Shown here: positions 26,572 through 36,801 of the stretch, one piece after another
Position numbering within the stretch: the stretch's first letter is position 1
Layout: the number at the start of each line of letters is the position of its first letter
From: Nostoc parmelioides FACHB-3921
Lineage (GTDB): Bacteria; Cyanobacteriota; Cyanobacteriia; Cyanobacteriales; Nostocaceae
NCBI RefSeq assembly: GCF_014696625.1
Contig: NZ_JACJQL010000008.1
Location: forward strand, 62,001 to 126,000
Length of the DNA: 64,000 nucleotides
Reading direction: 5' to 3'
Position numbers and translations under genes: made by a program
Notes under the pieces: model-generated
Databases searched by the model: none
What the model was told of the DNA's origin: nothing
What the model saw: only the letters and a program-made list of their open reading frames with translations

Positions 26572-27840
26572 CTATTTAGTTAACAATGCTGGTTCTTTGA
26601 CCTGCTGTGTCAATAATTGAGTGTATATTCCATCCAGTTGGGTGGCTACTCCATCCCAACCAAATTTGTGGGTAACGTGTTTCCTCGCAGCAACACCTAA
26701 CTCATCCCGCCATTGTGGATTCATCAAAATTCTATCAATCGCAACGTTGAAGGCAGCAATATCTTTTGGTGGCACTAATAAACCGGTTTTCTCGGAAACT
26801 ACCGTAAACTGAAGTCCACCAACATCGCTGGCTACTACAGGTGTACCACTTGCCATTGCTTCAATTGCCACCAATCCAAAAGGTTCATAATGGCTGGGAA
26901 CAACGCAAACATCAGCCGCAGCATAGTAAGCAGGAAGGACATCCTGGCTGAGGCGGCCTGGGAAACTAGTCATTTCCGTCATACCCAATTCTTGCACAAT
27001 GCTTTCAATGCGATCGCGCTCTCTACCATCGCTATTCCCAGGAGTACTACCACCACCGATAATTAGTTTGAGTTTATTCGTGTCACGCAATTGAGACTCA
27101 TTCATGGCACGTACTAAGGTTTCTATGCCTTTACGTTGATCAAAACGTCCTACATACAAGACAACTTTTGCTTCTTGATCAATTCCTAATTCAGCTCTTG
27201 CGGCTTGTCTAGCAATTGAACCAAAGCGGTGAATATCTGTACCACAGGGAACGATATCGATGTAACCTTTAGTAGAAACTAGCGATCGCATATGTTGCTG
27301 TTCTTGAGGACTGGTAGCAACGATTCTTTCTGCTGTTTCTAATACTTGTTTTTCTACTGATAAACGTTTAGTAGCAACCAAAGGAATCGTATCTATAGAT
27401 TTGTACTTGACTGCTCCTAAAGAATGATAAGTATGAACTTGTTTGCTTCCTTGGATTTGTTTTAACTGCATTCCTACCCAACTAGAAAGCCAGTAGTTTG
27501 TATGCACTAATGGATAATTGACATTGTTTTCTTTTTGGAATCGAAGCAGTTGTTGTACAAATTCTGGTAGATATTTAAAGCCATTATCTCTTGGTACAAA
27601 TTCTTCTGGCCCTGCTGTTAACCGAATTGTCCGACAAAGTGGGCTATGGTGAACAATTAACTCTTGTTCAGGACTCACTCTGCGGCTAAACATATCCACT
27701 TGCCATCCCAATTGGGCCAATGCTTTACCCACTTCGCGCACGTAAACATTTTGCCCTCCAGCTTCTTCTTTGCCAATTTCGATTGCTGGATCTCCGTGAA
27801 CTGAAATTAAAGCTATGCGTTTTTCAGTGTTAGAGTTCAT
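26572..27840 (-). CDS. sps: GT4 glycosyltransferase, sucrose-phosphate synthase-like
   Basis: The 422-residue protein has the GT4 two-domain fold. The N-terminal GDPAIEIGKEEAGGQNVYV and SRRVSPEQ are typical of sucrose-phosphate synthases and sucrose synthases. VGRFDQRKGIETLV and the C-terminal HYEPFGLVAIEAMASGTPVV (E-x7-E motif) bind the sugar nucleotide. Cyanobacterial SPS of this short form transfers glucose from UDP- or ADP-glucose to fructose 6-phosphate. There is no phosphatase domain. Other GT4 activities cannot be excluded by sequence. It is alone, with a long 1.8 kb upstream stretch. Confidence 0.75.
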   Translation of the reverse strand: MNSNTEKRIALISVHGDPAIEIGKEEAGGQNVYVREVGKALAQLGWQVDMFSRRVSPEQELIVHHSPLCRTIRLTAGPEEFVPRDNGFKYLPEFVQQLLRFQKENNVNYPLVHTNYWLSSWVGMQLKQIQGSKQVHTYHSLGAVKYKSIDTIPLVATKRLSVEKQVLETAERIVATSPQEQQHMRSLVSTKGYIDIVPCGTDIHRFGSIARQAARAELGIDQEAKVVLYVGRFDQRKGIETLVRAMNESQLRDTNKLKLIIGGGSTPGNSDGRERDRIESIVQELGMTEMTSFPGRLSQDVLPAYYAAADVCVVPSHYEPFGLVAIEAMASGTPVVASDVGGLQFTVVSEKTGLLVPPKDIAAFNVAIDRILMNPQWRDELGVAARKHVTHKFGWDGVATQLDGIYTQLLTQQVKEPALLTK

Positions 27841-28837
27841 AGTTTGTGTGTGTTGCTGATTTTAAGTAAAGTCGCGGTCAGCTTTTTGTGTGCTGACACC
27901 ACTATATGCGGGAATTATGTAGGAACGTTGAGTAATCTTTATTTTAATTTAATATGTCAAAGATTGTTATACACATACTACGAGAATTATACTTTTTTGC
28001 TCGGTATCTACATTTAATCTCTTTATGTGTAGGTGGTTATACGTATATCGAATGCCTGTGATAGATGAACTTCTATTTAGATAGTGATGAATATGCAGAT
28101 ATACTTTTTTGGACGCTACAAATTCATGGGTTTATTTCACCAATACGTGATCATATTGGTTCAGCAAATATACGCGAATTTTCCATTAGTCAATTTTAAC
28201 TTAACCGTATTTTTACTGAAAATGTTTCCTTCATTTCCGTAAATTTACCTGTTAACTCCGCTTATATTCTTAAATATTCCTGGTAATTACTTAATTTTGC
28301 TCATTCAATTATCATGACTGTCGTCATTAAGAGTTGAGTCACCAATGTTACTAACAAGCAAATAAGATTTTTGTAATTTTCAATACAGTTTTTATAAAAA
28401 AACTCTGGATAAGTTTAAGTTGTTGTCGGAAAATTTAACAAATATCGAATATGGGAAAGATCGCTTATCTCTCTGCTTTTGCCAATCATCTAAATTCTTT
28501 CTAGGAAAAAATTACGCCCCTGAAAAAACACAGGGAACGGCAAAAAGAAAGCAGGGTGTTTCTACTATATTTTGTTGGTGTGAAGCACTTCACTTTTTGA
28601 AAAATCTTGGCACGAGACTAGAGTCAATTTTGGTAATAGGTAATTGGTAAATCTTGTCCCTATTACGGAAAGATTCACCCACAAGGGAATGGAGTTAAGA
28701 GAATAGTAACCTAACAAAGTCTTGAGAATGTTTGGTTTTCTTCCTCCACCCAACCTTGTATCTTATAAACAGTAGTTTTAGGACATCAACGAGATGATAC
28801 AACCTAGACACAACAAGACTTTTCACCCAGCCCCCAG

Positions 28838-29092
28838 CTATATAACTATAGCCAGATAGATTAGGACATCAAGCTAATACCAATTCAAAATTCAAAATAC
28901 CCTACGGGTTCGCGTAGCGTTCTCGTTCGCGTCTCCGAAGGAGAAGAGTAGGCAAGCCTACAAAATTAAGAATCAAGAGACGACAAGCGTTTGGGGTTGT
29001 ACATCTGTCACATTCTTTTTTCAAATTGGTATAAGATAAAACTCTGACAATAAAAGGCTTTCAAGTCTGTCAACAGTCAACAGTCAACAGCT
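28838..29092 (-). repeat. Dispersed repeat (family A), split by a MITE
   Basis: On the minus strand 29092-29032 joined to 28877-28838 reads the same as copies at 48004-48083, 54121-54218 and 63090-63171: 'tgttgac', 'cttgaaag', 'tttta', 'tcttagcttgatgtcctaat' and 'tctggcta'. The copy is interrupted after TAA by a 154-bp element. Confidence 0.75.
28878..29031. mobile_element. 154-bp MITE-like element, TACCAATT family, with TAA target duplication
   Basis: Ends are TACCAATTCAAAATT and the inverse of TTTTTTCAAATTGGTA. TAA flanks both sides (28875-28877 and 29032-29034). Removing the element and one TAA restores 'catcaagctaagataaaac', exactly the sequence in the uninterrupted copy at 48004. The interior holds a 'cctacgggttcgcgtagcg' repeat. 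It has no gene. Confidence 0.8.
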
Positions 29093-29125
29093 ATATTATT
29101 CTTAGGGAAGTCCCTAACGACAAAA

Positions 29126-29167
29126 ACCCCTTGAGTCTAGTCTGATGTTCATTGAGACTCAAGGGGT
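29126..29167. terminator. Strong hairpin, possible bidirectional terminator or small RNA end
   Basis: ACCCCTTGAGTCT (29126-29138) and AGACTCAAGGGGT (29155-29167) form a perfect 13-bp stem with a 16-base loop. It is preceded by AAAA and followed by ATA, so on the minus strand it is followed by TTTTG. No gene ends here on either strand. Confidence 0.5.
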
Positions 29168-29676
29168 ATAAAATTTATTCAATTTTTACTGTAATCTACG
29201 TTAGATATACGTAAGACATCAAAACTATAGCAGTTGCCAGATAGATTAGGAAATAGAATCATTCTAAGACACAGATAGCAAGCGGTTTTTAAGCCTTTAT
29301 CCGTGCGTCTGAAGCTCAGTTGATTCGTGAAAACCTGCCCCTTCCCTCTGCCATAATTCCAGTAGAAGAATCGTACCTTGCCCTCACCTTGGCACTTCTG
29401 ACTCTGGAAGATAGAAGAAGATTTAGTTATTTTCGACAAGTGCCGTCAGCTAAACTGTAATTTAGGTGATCGCTACCTCTGTCAGTACTTACTGGTCAAA
29501 AGTAGCAATCACCGGCGGCGGGCGGAACCCTAACACCTGACTTGGAACATAGCCCAATGCACTGACAAAAATAGCGACACTTAACCATTGACATAGTTAA
29601 TTGTTATCTACTAACGATTAAAAATTAAAAATCAAAAAAATCTGACTTTTAATTTTTAATTTCTCAGTCTGCTCAC

Positions 29677-30177
29677 TTAATTTGTGGCTTGAGCTGCTAG
29701 TATCTGCTTCAGCTTTTCTAATTCAGAAGCCCAACGGGGATCTGGACGAATAGCGTCGGAATCAGTGGTAGTTGTGGTGGTATTTTCCCGATTACCACCG
29801 CCACGTCGAGATTTCTTAGCGCCTTTGTCACGACGACTACCTTCTTTGTTGGTGTTAGGAGCTGCATGACCACTAGAGGTAGTTGCTGGTTTAGGAGTTG
29901 CTTGCTCCTCGCCTTCATCACCTTTTGTTCGTGGTAAAGCTTTTTCTAACTTGATAGGCGTTTCTTTAAACATCTGACCATTATACTTTTCAATAATTTG
30001 GTCAGCTTGTTCATCGTTGTTTACTGTCAAAAACCCAAAACCACGGCATTTACCCGTTTTGCGGTCTTTGATGAGTTTAGTCGTCACAGCATCGCCTTCT
30101 GCGGCAAAAACAGCTTGCAATTCTTGACGGTCTATTTCTTCTTTTGGCAAATTGCCTATGTATAGGCGCACGGACAT
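29677..30177 (-). CDS. RRM-domain RNA-binding protein with charged C-terminal tail
   Basis: The 166-residue protein has one RNA-recognition motif: RNP2 LYIGNL (residues 5-10) and RNP1 KCRGFGFLTV (43-52). The C-terminal half is a low-complexity, basic and Thr-rich tail (KEGSRRDKGAKKSRRGGGNR) ending in a short helix. Cyanobacterial Rbp proteins are typically about 100 residues and many are cold-induced; this one is longer. Its upstream spacer is over 600 bp, which would fit a long leader, but none can be proved. Confidence 0.85.
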   Translation of the reverse strand: MSVRLYIGNLPKEEIDRQELQAVFAAEGDAVTTKLIKDRKTGKCRGFGFLTVNNDEQADQIIEKYNGQMFKETPIKLEKALPRTKGDEGEEQATPKPATTSSGHAAPNTNKEGSRRDKGAKKSRRGGGNRENTTTTTTDSDAIRPDPRWASELEKLKQILAAQATN

Positions 30178-30589
30178 GAACTATACCTCCAGAGTTAAAT
30201 GAACATGGTGAACATGGCAAGGCAACAAATCAATTGCTTGGCTTTGACTTTTGTGTGTTATTGACCAAGACTGCCGTAAACCAATTTTTTACTCCAAACT
30301 GTCAACTTATACAATACAGTTTTTTGTTGGGATCAAGCTTGTTTAATCATAGAGCGTACCAACGCTCAACTACTACCACCTTAATTCTAAAAGTTTTAAA
30401 TTTGTTATTTTACTGCCTACTACAGTAAGAATTTTTTGTTTGCCCTGACCCGCAGAGTTAAATACCACTCTTTACATTACCACGGTATTTTCTACGTAGC
30501 TAGTTCATCATACACTTTTCTAGCATTAGTATTGAGGCATTCAAGCATAAAGCACTTTTTTTTCTGAAGCATAAATATAAGGAAACAAA

Positions 30590-30607
30590 AACCAGCCTGT
30601 GGCTGGT
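30590..30607 (-). terminator. Intrinsic terminator with no nearby minus-strand gene
   Basis: On the minus strand ACCAGCC-ACA-GGCTGGT is followed by TTTTTG. The nearest minus-strand stop is at 30832, 220 bp away, so it may end a separate small RNA. Confidence 0.65.
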
Positions 30608-30725
30608 CGATTTGCTGCTGTGTTGGGAGGATAAAACAGATAGATTGGCACAAGGAGCCTAACAGATACAACCAAGCTCGCTAGTTGTGTAATTTTGGCT
30701 GCTTATTTTTCTTAAGAAAATGTAA
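30590..30725 (-). ncRNA. Candidate small RNA ending at the orphan terminator
   Basis: Upstream of the terminator on the minus strand is a hairpin GGCTCCTTGTGCC and an open stretch with TCCTCCCAACACAGC. TTGCTA, 17 bases and TACATT near 30752-30724 could be a promoter. The unpaired CCUCC could pair with ribosome binding sites. This is inference from signals only; the 5' end is a guess. Confidence 0.3.
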
Positions 30726-30831
30726 CATTTATTAAAATAAATAGCAATATTTATTTACATTTTCATTTTCCATTGGCTAATAGAGACACGATTAATCGCG
30801 TCTGTACAGATTGCTCCCTAATCCCCCTTGG

Positions 30832-33006
30832 CTAACCCACGAGGAAAATATAGGCTCCCCAGGCTTGGGCTGCGACTGCCAAGATAATCGACCAGATGGG
30901 GTGGGGACTATTAATAGTTTTGCCACTTTGGGTTTGGATGGTTTGGATGTCTATCCAGGGTGTAGCACCTCGGCGAAACCAACCTGTAACAATAATTTGC
31001 CGACCAACCAAATCCTGGGGATTAATTGGTTGTCCTAGCCAAGAAACATGATGTAATTTCACTAAGCCTGTGCTGGATTGGAGAATTAAGTCTTGGGATA
31101 GAAAGTTACTCATGCCTTGGCGACCTAATAGCTTGCCAATAAACTGCACGGGAACGCTATCTATGGGTAGGCTAGAGGGATTTGCTAACAGGTGGGGTAG
31201 TTGTTGATCTGTGTGGATGTTGCTTTGTTTAATGTTGGGAAAAAAGGAGTTCATCCTGATGACTGTACCAATGCTGAAGCCGATGAGTAAGCAACCTGTC
31301 ACGAAAGACAAATCTTCATAAATCCACTTTAAATTTAAAAACTTGAGTGCAAAGGCGGTTTGCCAAACTAGCCAAATTAATCCGGCAAAGACGAAACCGA
31401 GAGGAACGCCGAAAAAAGGAGCAGTTTGCCGTAAGAATGATGGACGGGTGACTTGTAATGTCTGTTCACTGAGTGATTGTTGGCTAGTTATATGAACTTC
31501 TGGGTCTATATGCCAATGCTGGGCTATTTGACAGAGGTTACGGATGCGATCGCCTATTAAAGGATGGGTATTATTAACTGTTAACCAACGACGATAGGGG
31601 TTGATACTATCCCACATCAACAAAGATTCAAAGGTCAGATGACCAGCAATACTCCCTAAAGAAATGCTTTGTTGATAGCTGACTGGTAGCAGGAGGTTTA
31701 AGCTTTCTAATAAACCACTGGTTTGTTCTTCCCTTTTCACATCATTGGCAATGCCGATGCTAATTTTCAGTAAGGCGCGAGTCAAGCCATTGGGATTACC
31801 TGTAACTTCTGCCGCTAGGCGATCGCTATGGTAAGGTCTAAGTCGTGAGTAAAGCAAGGCCGTACCAGTCAACACACACCACAACCCATAAAGCAAACTA
31901 GAAGTAATGGTCAACGGCCAATGAAATGGGCCTTTTGATAGTTTGTCTGCCCATACAGCAACTTGCTGATACAATTGATAAATTGGTAAAGTGACCAGCA
32001 ATAGCAATGACATCAGGACAAAATCTTGGTGAGTGATCTGTCCTAGTTGTGAGGCATAAATAGCAGCAATTTCATCATCTGCCAGTTGTTCCAATAACCC
32101 TTGGCTGACAACAATTCTGGCGTTTCTGGGTAAATTACCATAGGTCAAGGCGATGGGTGCAGCTATGGGTAAAATCCGTAGTTGGGGTGACGGCCAATGT
32201 CGCTGTTGGCAGTAGCGATGTAAAACACGGGAGGTTTCCCGACTGTAATTAGGCAATAGGTCTTTAGATAAATCTTTTTGTCCATAAAAATAAGCAAGTA
32301 GCCAATCTAGCAACCAAGGGGATGCAGCGATCGCTATGAACAAAACAGCTAATATCAATCTGCTAGGATCTCGATATAAAAGCTGCAATGGTTCTAAGTA
32401 AGGCAGTTTCACCAAGGTGATGTTAATGGCTGCCATGACGGACTTGAGGATTTCTTTCAGCACCCAAAACAGGGCGATGAATGTTCCTACTGACAGCAGC
32501 CGCAAAGGTATTAAACTGGGCTTTTTTAAAGGTTGCCAGACTTTGGCGCGTTTTGCTTGTCGCCAATAAATCCCAAATTCTTTGGGTTGGGTATAGCCTG
32601 GAGAGTTTAATAAGCCGTTGTTACCTACATATCTATTTTGCAAGCCTACAGATGGCACAGATGATGAGTAGCGAGGCTTGGTAGTTGCGGCTGGAGATGT
32701 ATCTGCGGCTGGATGATGAGAATTTTGCGGCTTTTTACGTTTTTTTGTGAGGTGTGTCAGGGCAACATTAGCCCATTCTTTCACCTGGGTATTTTGGCTT
32801 TCAGTTAGAGTTTGACACAGGGCGATCGCTTTTTTGAGTTCGCCACTGCGTGCATAGGCCATGACTAAACCCACTCTAGCTTGCAGGCTAGCCGTTCCAT
32901 TCCCCTGGGTGGCGATAGGTTCTAGTTGAGCGATCGCTGCTTGATAATTTCCCTGCTTGAGGGCCGCTAAACCAGCCTCCAAAGCCGATTCAGTATGTGA
33001 AGGCAT
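30832..33006 (-). CDS. M48-like membrane protein with N-terminal TPR and no zinc motif
   Basis: The 724-residue protein starts with TPR-like helices (ALEAGLAALKQGNYQAAIAQ), then a Pro/Ser linker, several membrane spans and an M48/HtpX-like domain. In the position of the HExxH motif it has YASQLGQI (about residues 317-324): H, E and H are S, Q and Q. The flanking ARIVVSQGLLEQLADDEIAA and SDRLAAEVTGN retain the family pattern. A C-terminal region (GKLLGRQGMSNFLSQDLILQ) may form an OB-like fold. It is probably catalytically inactive. The frame opens at TTG 33054; ATG 33006 begins the TPR. Confidence 0.8.
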   Translation of the reverse strand: MPSHTESALEAGLAALKQGNYQAAIAQLEPIATQGNGTASLQARVGLVMAYARSGELKKAIALCQTLTESQNTQVKEWANVALTHLTKKRKKPQNSHHPAADTSPAATTKPRYSSSVPSVGLQNRYVGNNGLLNSPGYTQPKEFGIYWRQAKRAKVWQPLKKPSLIPLRLLSVGTFIALFWVLKEILKSVMAAINITLVKLPYLEPLQLLYRDPSRLILAVLFIAIAASPWLLDWLLAYFYGQKDLSKDLLPNYSRETSRVLHRYCQQRHWPSPQLRILPIAAPIALTYGNLPRNARIVVSQGLLEQLADDEIAAIYASQLGQITHQDFVLMSLLLLVTLPIYQLYQQVAVWADKLSKGPFHWPLTITSSLLYGLWCVLTGTALLYSRLRPYHSDRLAAEVTGNPNGLTRALLKISIGIANDVKREEQTSGLLESLNLLLPVSYQQSISLGSIAGHLTFESLLMWDSINPYRRWLTVNNTHPLIGDRIRNLCQIAQHWHIDPEVHITSQQSLSEQTLQVTRPSFLRQTAPFFGVPLGFVFAGLIWLVWQTAFALKFLNLKWIYEDLSFVTGCLLIGFSIGTVIRMNSFFPNIKQSNIHTDQQLPHLLANPSSLPIDSVPVQFIGKLLGRQGMSNFLSQDLILQSSTGLVKLHHVSWLGQPINPQDLVGRQIIVTGWFRRGATPWIDIQTIQTQSGKTINSPHPIWSIILAVAAQAWGAYIFLVG

Positions 33007-33242
33007 AGAAATTCTGGCACTCCCATCTCTGCTAATTGATCTACGGTGATGCAACAGCGCGGTATCAATTCAAAATTCAAAATTCAAAATGAACAAACCC
33101 AAACCTGACATGGTCTTCTGAGTTTATCTTTGAATAATAAATTTGGTTGAACTGATTTTAAATGCCAGTAATTTCCAGCCTAGCAATTTCTAATTCGTCA
33201 TTCGTCATTAATACAGTCCAGTAGCTATGAATGGATTTCTTA

Positions 33243-33270
33243 ATTTTGAATTTTGAATTTTGAATTTTGA
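33243..33270. repeat. Heptamer tandem repeat (ATTTTGA x4)
   Basis: Four ATTTTGA units end two bases before the prfC stop codon (33272-33274). The inverse type lies at 33066-33090, so the spacer is bracketed by complementary heptamer tracts. Confidence 0.8.
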
Positions 33271-33271
33271 A

Positions 33272-34894
33272 TTACTCCGTTGTTTGGCTAGAAAAAACTG
33301 GAGCGATCGCGCTGAGTTTTAACTCTGGATGATCTCCCTGTAACTGTTGACAGTTCCACTCGTTGCGGAACAGTAAAACTGGGCGGTTCATGCTGTCTTT
33401 GACTGTGGTGGTGTTGAAAATACGTCCCACCTTGTTCAAAGCTTCCCAACCACCTTCGACCCAACGGGCGACGCTGTAGGGTAGTAGTTCCAGAATGGTT
33501 TCTACACCATACTCGTTTTGTAAGCGAAACTGCACCACCTCGAATTGCAACTGACCCACAGCTGCCATAATTGGGTCGCGCTTGGCTTCATCAACTGAGT
33601 ACATAATTTGCACTGCGCCCTCTTCACGCAATTCGGAGATGCCTTTCTGAAATTGCTTAAATTTCGAGGGGTTGGGGTTGCGAAGAGTCGCAAATAGTTC
33701 TGGTGAAAAATACGGAATCCCTTCATATTCCAGCTTTTGCCCCGTGTAAATTGTATCCCCGATCGCAAAAACACCTGGATTATTCAAACCGATCACATCA
33801 CCTGGATAAGCTACATCAATCGATTCCCGTTCTTGGGCAAACAGTTTTTGTGGCCGCGATAGGCGCACAATTTTGCCAGTTCGAGCATGATTAACTGTCA
33901 TATCTTTTTCAAACTTACCAGTGCAGACCCGGATAAAAGCAACCCGATCTCGGTGTTTGGGATCCATATTGGCTTGTAATTTAAAGACAAAACCCGAAAA
34001 CTCTGGGTATGTGGGAGGTACTTCACCAACGCTGCTGATGTGGACACCTGGTTTTAGGGCATAGTCTAGGAAGTACTTGAGGAATAACTCAACCCCAAAG
34101 TTTGTCATGGCACTACCAAAGAAAACTGGTGTCATCTTGCCTTGATGCACCAAATCTAAATCTAATTCCGGGCCGACACCTTCTAAAAGTTCTAGATCGT
34201 TTTTCAGTTGGTAGTATAAATCTTGTTCTAATAACTCTTCAATTCTGGGGTCACCTAGCTCTACAGTTGTATCACGGGCTTCCTTGCTACCGTGGGCGCT
34301 ACGTTCAAATAAATGAATTTCTTGCTTGTGGCGGTCGAAAACACCCTTGAAGCGATCGCCCATCCCAATCGGCCAGTTAACAGCATAGGTTTGTAAACCC
34401 AATTCTTGCTCAATCTCGTCTAATAACTCCAGTGGTTCCCTACCTGGACGGTCAAGTTTGTTAATAAATGTGAAGATAGGTAAACCCCGTAATTTACACA
34501 CTTCAAATAACTTGCGCGTTTGGGGTTCCAAACCTTTTGCCACGTCAATTAACATCACCGCATTATCAGCCGCCGCCAAGGTGCGATAAGTATCTTCACT
34601 AAAATCTTGGTGTCCTGGTGTGTCGAGTAAATTAATCTGGCAATTTTGGTACTCAAACTGTAATACTGTAGATGTAATGGAAATACCCCGTTGTTGTTCC
34701 ATTGCCATCCAGTCTGAAGTTGCCTTACGTTGGGCGCGGCGGGCTTTGACTGCGCCAGCTTCGTGAATCGCACCTCCGTATAGGAGCAGTTTTTCAGTCA
34801 GGGTAGTTTTACCAGCGTCAGGGTGAGAGATAATAGCAAAATTGCGGCGAAGCTCAACAGCTTGGTGGAGTTCCGTCTGTATTTCAGTAGACAT
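33272..34894 (-). CDS. prfC: Peptide chain release factor 3
   Basis: The 540-residue translational GTPase recycles RF1 and RF2 after stop-codon release. It shows SHPDAGKTT (P-loop), TSTVLQFEY (switch I), DTPGHQDF (switch II with the catalytic His) and NKLDR. RF3-specific sequence includes the [18 protein letters not shown] [14 protein letters not shown] and [14 protein letters not shown]. Length is normal (Escherichia coli RF3 is similar). The ATG at 34894 begins the conserved part. It is a single unit. Confidence 0.95.
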   Translation of the reverse strand: MSTEIQTELHQAVELRRNFAIISHPDAGKTTLTEKLLLYGGAIHEAGAVKARRAQRKATSDWMAMEQQRGISITSTVLQFEYQNCQINLLDTPGHQDFSEDTYRTLAAADNAVMLIDVAKGLEPQTRKLFEVCKLRGLPIFTFINKLDRPGREPLELLDEIEQELGLQTYAVNWPIGMGDRFKGVFDRHKQEIHLFERSAHGSKEARDTTVELGDPRIEELLEQDLYYQLKNDLELLEGVGPELDLDLVHQGKMTPVFFGSAMTNFGVELFLKYFLDYALKPGVHISSVGEVPPTYPEFSGFVFKLQANMDPKHRDRVAFIRVCTGKFEKDMTVNHARTGKIVRLSRPQKLFAQERESIDVAYPGDVIGLNNPGVFAIGDTIYTGQKLEYEGIPYFSPELFATLRNPNPSKFKQFQKGISELREEGAVQIMYSVDEAKRDPIMAAVGQLQFEVVQFRLQNEYGVETILELLPYSVARWVEGGWEALNKVGRIFNTTTVKDSMNRPVLLFRNEWNCQQLQGDHPELKLSAIAPVFSSQTTE

Positions 34895-35671
34895 AAATTG
34901 TATTAACTTCCTCGTTGTGTAACTTAACTTAATTTTTTTCTACTTTAGCGAGTCTTTTCATCTTAAAACAACGCTACGCGTTAAGCGAAGCTATGCCGTA
35001 GGCTTTACGCTCCAAATTTAAAATTAAAAGCAGAATAGCTGATAGGGCTTACCCAAGCAGGTTGTTTTTTGAGACTGGGTGTAGGGGTTTTAAACATTTA
35101 TTTGGTGAACTTCATAGAAAATTGGTATAAGTCCTCAGAGAAATCAAAAAGCTTTAATGGTGTTTAAAAAAAAGCTAAATCAGCAAATCGGCTGCTCATT
35201 AACCCGTAGTTTTATGGAATGATAATTACAGTTTACCTGTGCTGGATTTTTAGGTGATTTTTGCCCTCAAAGGTGGCTGTCTGCTTCCTTCGTTTCTTGT
35301 GGGCATACAAATTTTTTAATAAAAATTATCATAAATGTATCCGAAAAATTGAGAATTTAAAAATAGGCGATCGCTAATTTCGTCAAATCTCAATTGTCTG
35401 ATTATTAACAAATAAAATTTAAAAACTTCTCGATATTCGAGATGTAATACAGATGCCTACCAAGTGGAAAAATTCCCATCCACAACACTGACAACTGACA
35501 ACTAACACGCAACAAGACGGTAAAATACAAAATTGCCCCACAACTTGAAGCAGAGTAGGGCAAAGGACAGTTAAGCACTGTTTGTAGTCTGTCCGACAAC
35601 AACGGAGTTTCGTCAGACTTTTGTGACGCTTTGTTTTGTGTCCATACCATTGTTATTCTTTACAAAAGTTT
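34895..35671. other. Divergent spacer between prfC and hemB
   Basis: About 780 bp. It holds a dispersed 'gctacgcgttaagcgaagct' repeat (34972-35005), a decayed inverted-repeat element (35047-35134), a HIP1 site at about 35367, and the hemB leader with several T-rich stretches. I see no gene in it. Confidence 0.4.
35047..35134. repeat. Decayed copy of the ACTTACGCA-ended element
   Basis: GCTTACCCAAGCAG at the left and GTATAAGTCC at the right resemble the ends of the element at 26421-26525. The interior keeps 'gagactgggtgtaggggttt'. Confidence 0.5.
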
Positions 35672-36649
35672 ATGTTTCCAACACACCGCCCTCGTCGTTT
35701 GCGTACCCATCCCCAATTACGCCGCATGGTACGTGAGACTGTATTGACTACCAATGATTTGATTTACCCGTTGTTTGCCGTACCAGGAGAAGGAATTGCC
35801 AATGAAGTAAAATCTATGCCTGGTGTCTACCAACTGTCGGTAGATAAAATTGTCGAAGAGGCTAAAGAAGTTTACGATTTAGGTATTCCGGCAATTATTT
35901 TGTTTGGGATTCCCGCAGATAAAGATACAGATGCCACAGGTGCTTGGCATGATTGCGGTATTGTCCAGAAGGCGGCGACTGCGGTGAAATCGGCAGTACC
36001 TGATTTAATTGTGATTGCTGATACTTGTTTATGTGAGTACACCAGTCACGGACATTGCGGTTATTTGCAAGTGGGTGATTTGACGGGAAGAGTATTGAAT
36101 GACCCCACTTTAGAATTGTTGAAAAAGACAGCCGTGTCTCAAGCGAAAGCCGGTGCGGATATTATCGCCCCTTCTGGAATGATGGATGGCTTTGTACAGG
36201 CAATTCGCGCTGGTTTAGATGAGGCTGGATTTCAAGACACGCCGATTTTATCCTATGCTGCTAAGTATGCTTCGGCTTATTATGGCCCATTTAGGGATGC
36301 AGCCGATTCTACACCACAATTTGGCGATCGCAGAACTTACCAAATGGATCCTGGTAACTCCCGCGAAGCCATCAAAGAAATTGAACTAGATATCGCTGAA
36401 GGCGCTGATATGTTGATGGTGAAGCCTGCTTTGGCTTACATGGACATTATTTGGCGGGTGAAGGAAGCCAGTAATTTACCTGTGGCTGCTTACAATGTGT
36501 CTGGTGAGTATTCGATGGTGAAAGCTGCGGCGCTGAATGGTTGGATTGATGAACAGCGTGTGGTGATGGAAACTCTAACTGGGTTTAAGCGTGCTGGTGC
36601 TGACTTAATTTTAACCTATCACGCCAAAGATGCGGCGCGTTGGTTGTAG
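35672..36649 (+). CDS. hemB: Delta-aminolevulinic acid dehydratase (porphobilinogen synthase)
   Basis: The 325-residue enzyme condenses two aminolevulinates to porphobilinogen in tetrapyrrole synthesis. Catalytic lysines are in [17 protein letters not shown] and [14 protein letters not shown]; the metal-site region [12 protein letters not shown] has the cysteine-bearing form. Its product pathway feeds ChlH, encoded 21 kb away. The frame extends to 35636, but the ATG at 35672 begins the conserved [11 protein letters not shown]. Length is normal. Confidence 0.95.
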   Translation: MFPTHRPRRLRTHPQLRRMVRETVLTTNDLIYPLFAVPGEGIANEVKSMPGVYQLSVDKIVEEAKEVYDLGIPAIILFGIPADKDTDATGAWHDCGIVQKAATAVKSAVPDLIVIADTCLCEYTSHGHCGYLQVGDLTGRVLNDPTLELLKKTAVSQAKAGADIIAPSGMMDGFVQAIRAGLDEAGFQDTPILSYAAKYASAYYGPFRDAADSTPQFGDRRTYQMDPGNSREAIKEIELDIAEGADMLMVKPALAYMDIIWRVKEASNLPVAAYNVSGEYSMVKAAALNGWIDEQRVVMETLTGFKRAGADLILTYHAKDAARWL

Positions 36650-36801
36650 TAGGGTAGGCTATCTCACGCAGTAGACGCTTTGCGGCTACTCTACGAGTTC
36701 TCCGCAGGAGTACCCGCAGGGTGGCACGGAGGCGCAGAGTTTTTATCTGGGTTTTTGTGTCTAGGCGTGAGATTTTTTGATTACCAATTATCAATCACCA
36801 A

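Larger units (their letters stand above)
27841..29676. other. 1.8 kb gene-poor region with repeats
   Basis: No ORF here has the look of a gene; the longer frames are compositionally random and lack ribosome sites. It holds the leader of the glycosyltransferase gene, an 80-100 bp dispersed repeat on the minus strand split by a MITE (28838-29092), a second partial copy at 29221-29255, and a strong hairpin at 29126-29167. The part from 28000 to 28800 shows nothing I can name. Confidence 0.5.
30178..30831. other. Spacer upstream of the RRM gene
   Basis: About 650 bp without a protein gene. It holds the RRM gene leader (30178-30450), the orphan terminator and candidate small RNA (30590-30725), and near 30783-30810 a short 'gagacacgattaatcgcgtct' palindrome that also occurs at 18112-18132. 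Confidence 0.4.

Noticed and set aside
28420..28650. 76-codon plus-strand ORF in the gene-poor region
   Set aside because: It has no ATG at the reported beginning, random-looking composition and many Cys and Phe; no neighbour or motif supports it.
29179..29439. 86-codon minus-strand ORF near 29.3 kb
   Set aside because: It overlaps a dispersed repeat fragment and lacks protein-like periodicity.
30590..30725. Candidate RNA considered as Yfr1
   Set aside because: The conserved ACUCCUCACAC core of Yfr1 is absent; only a general CU-rich similarity exists.
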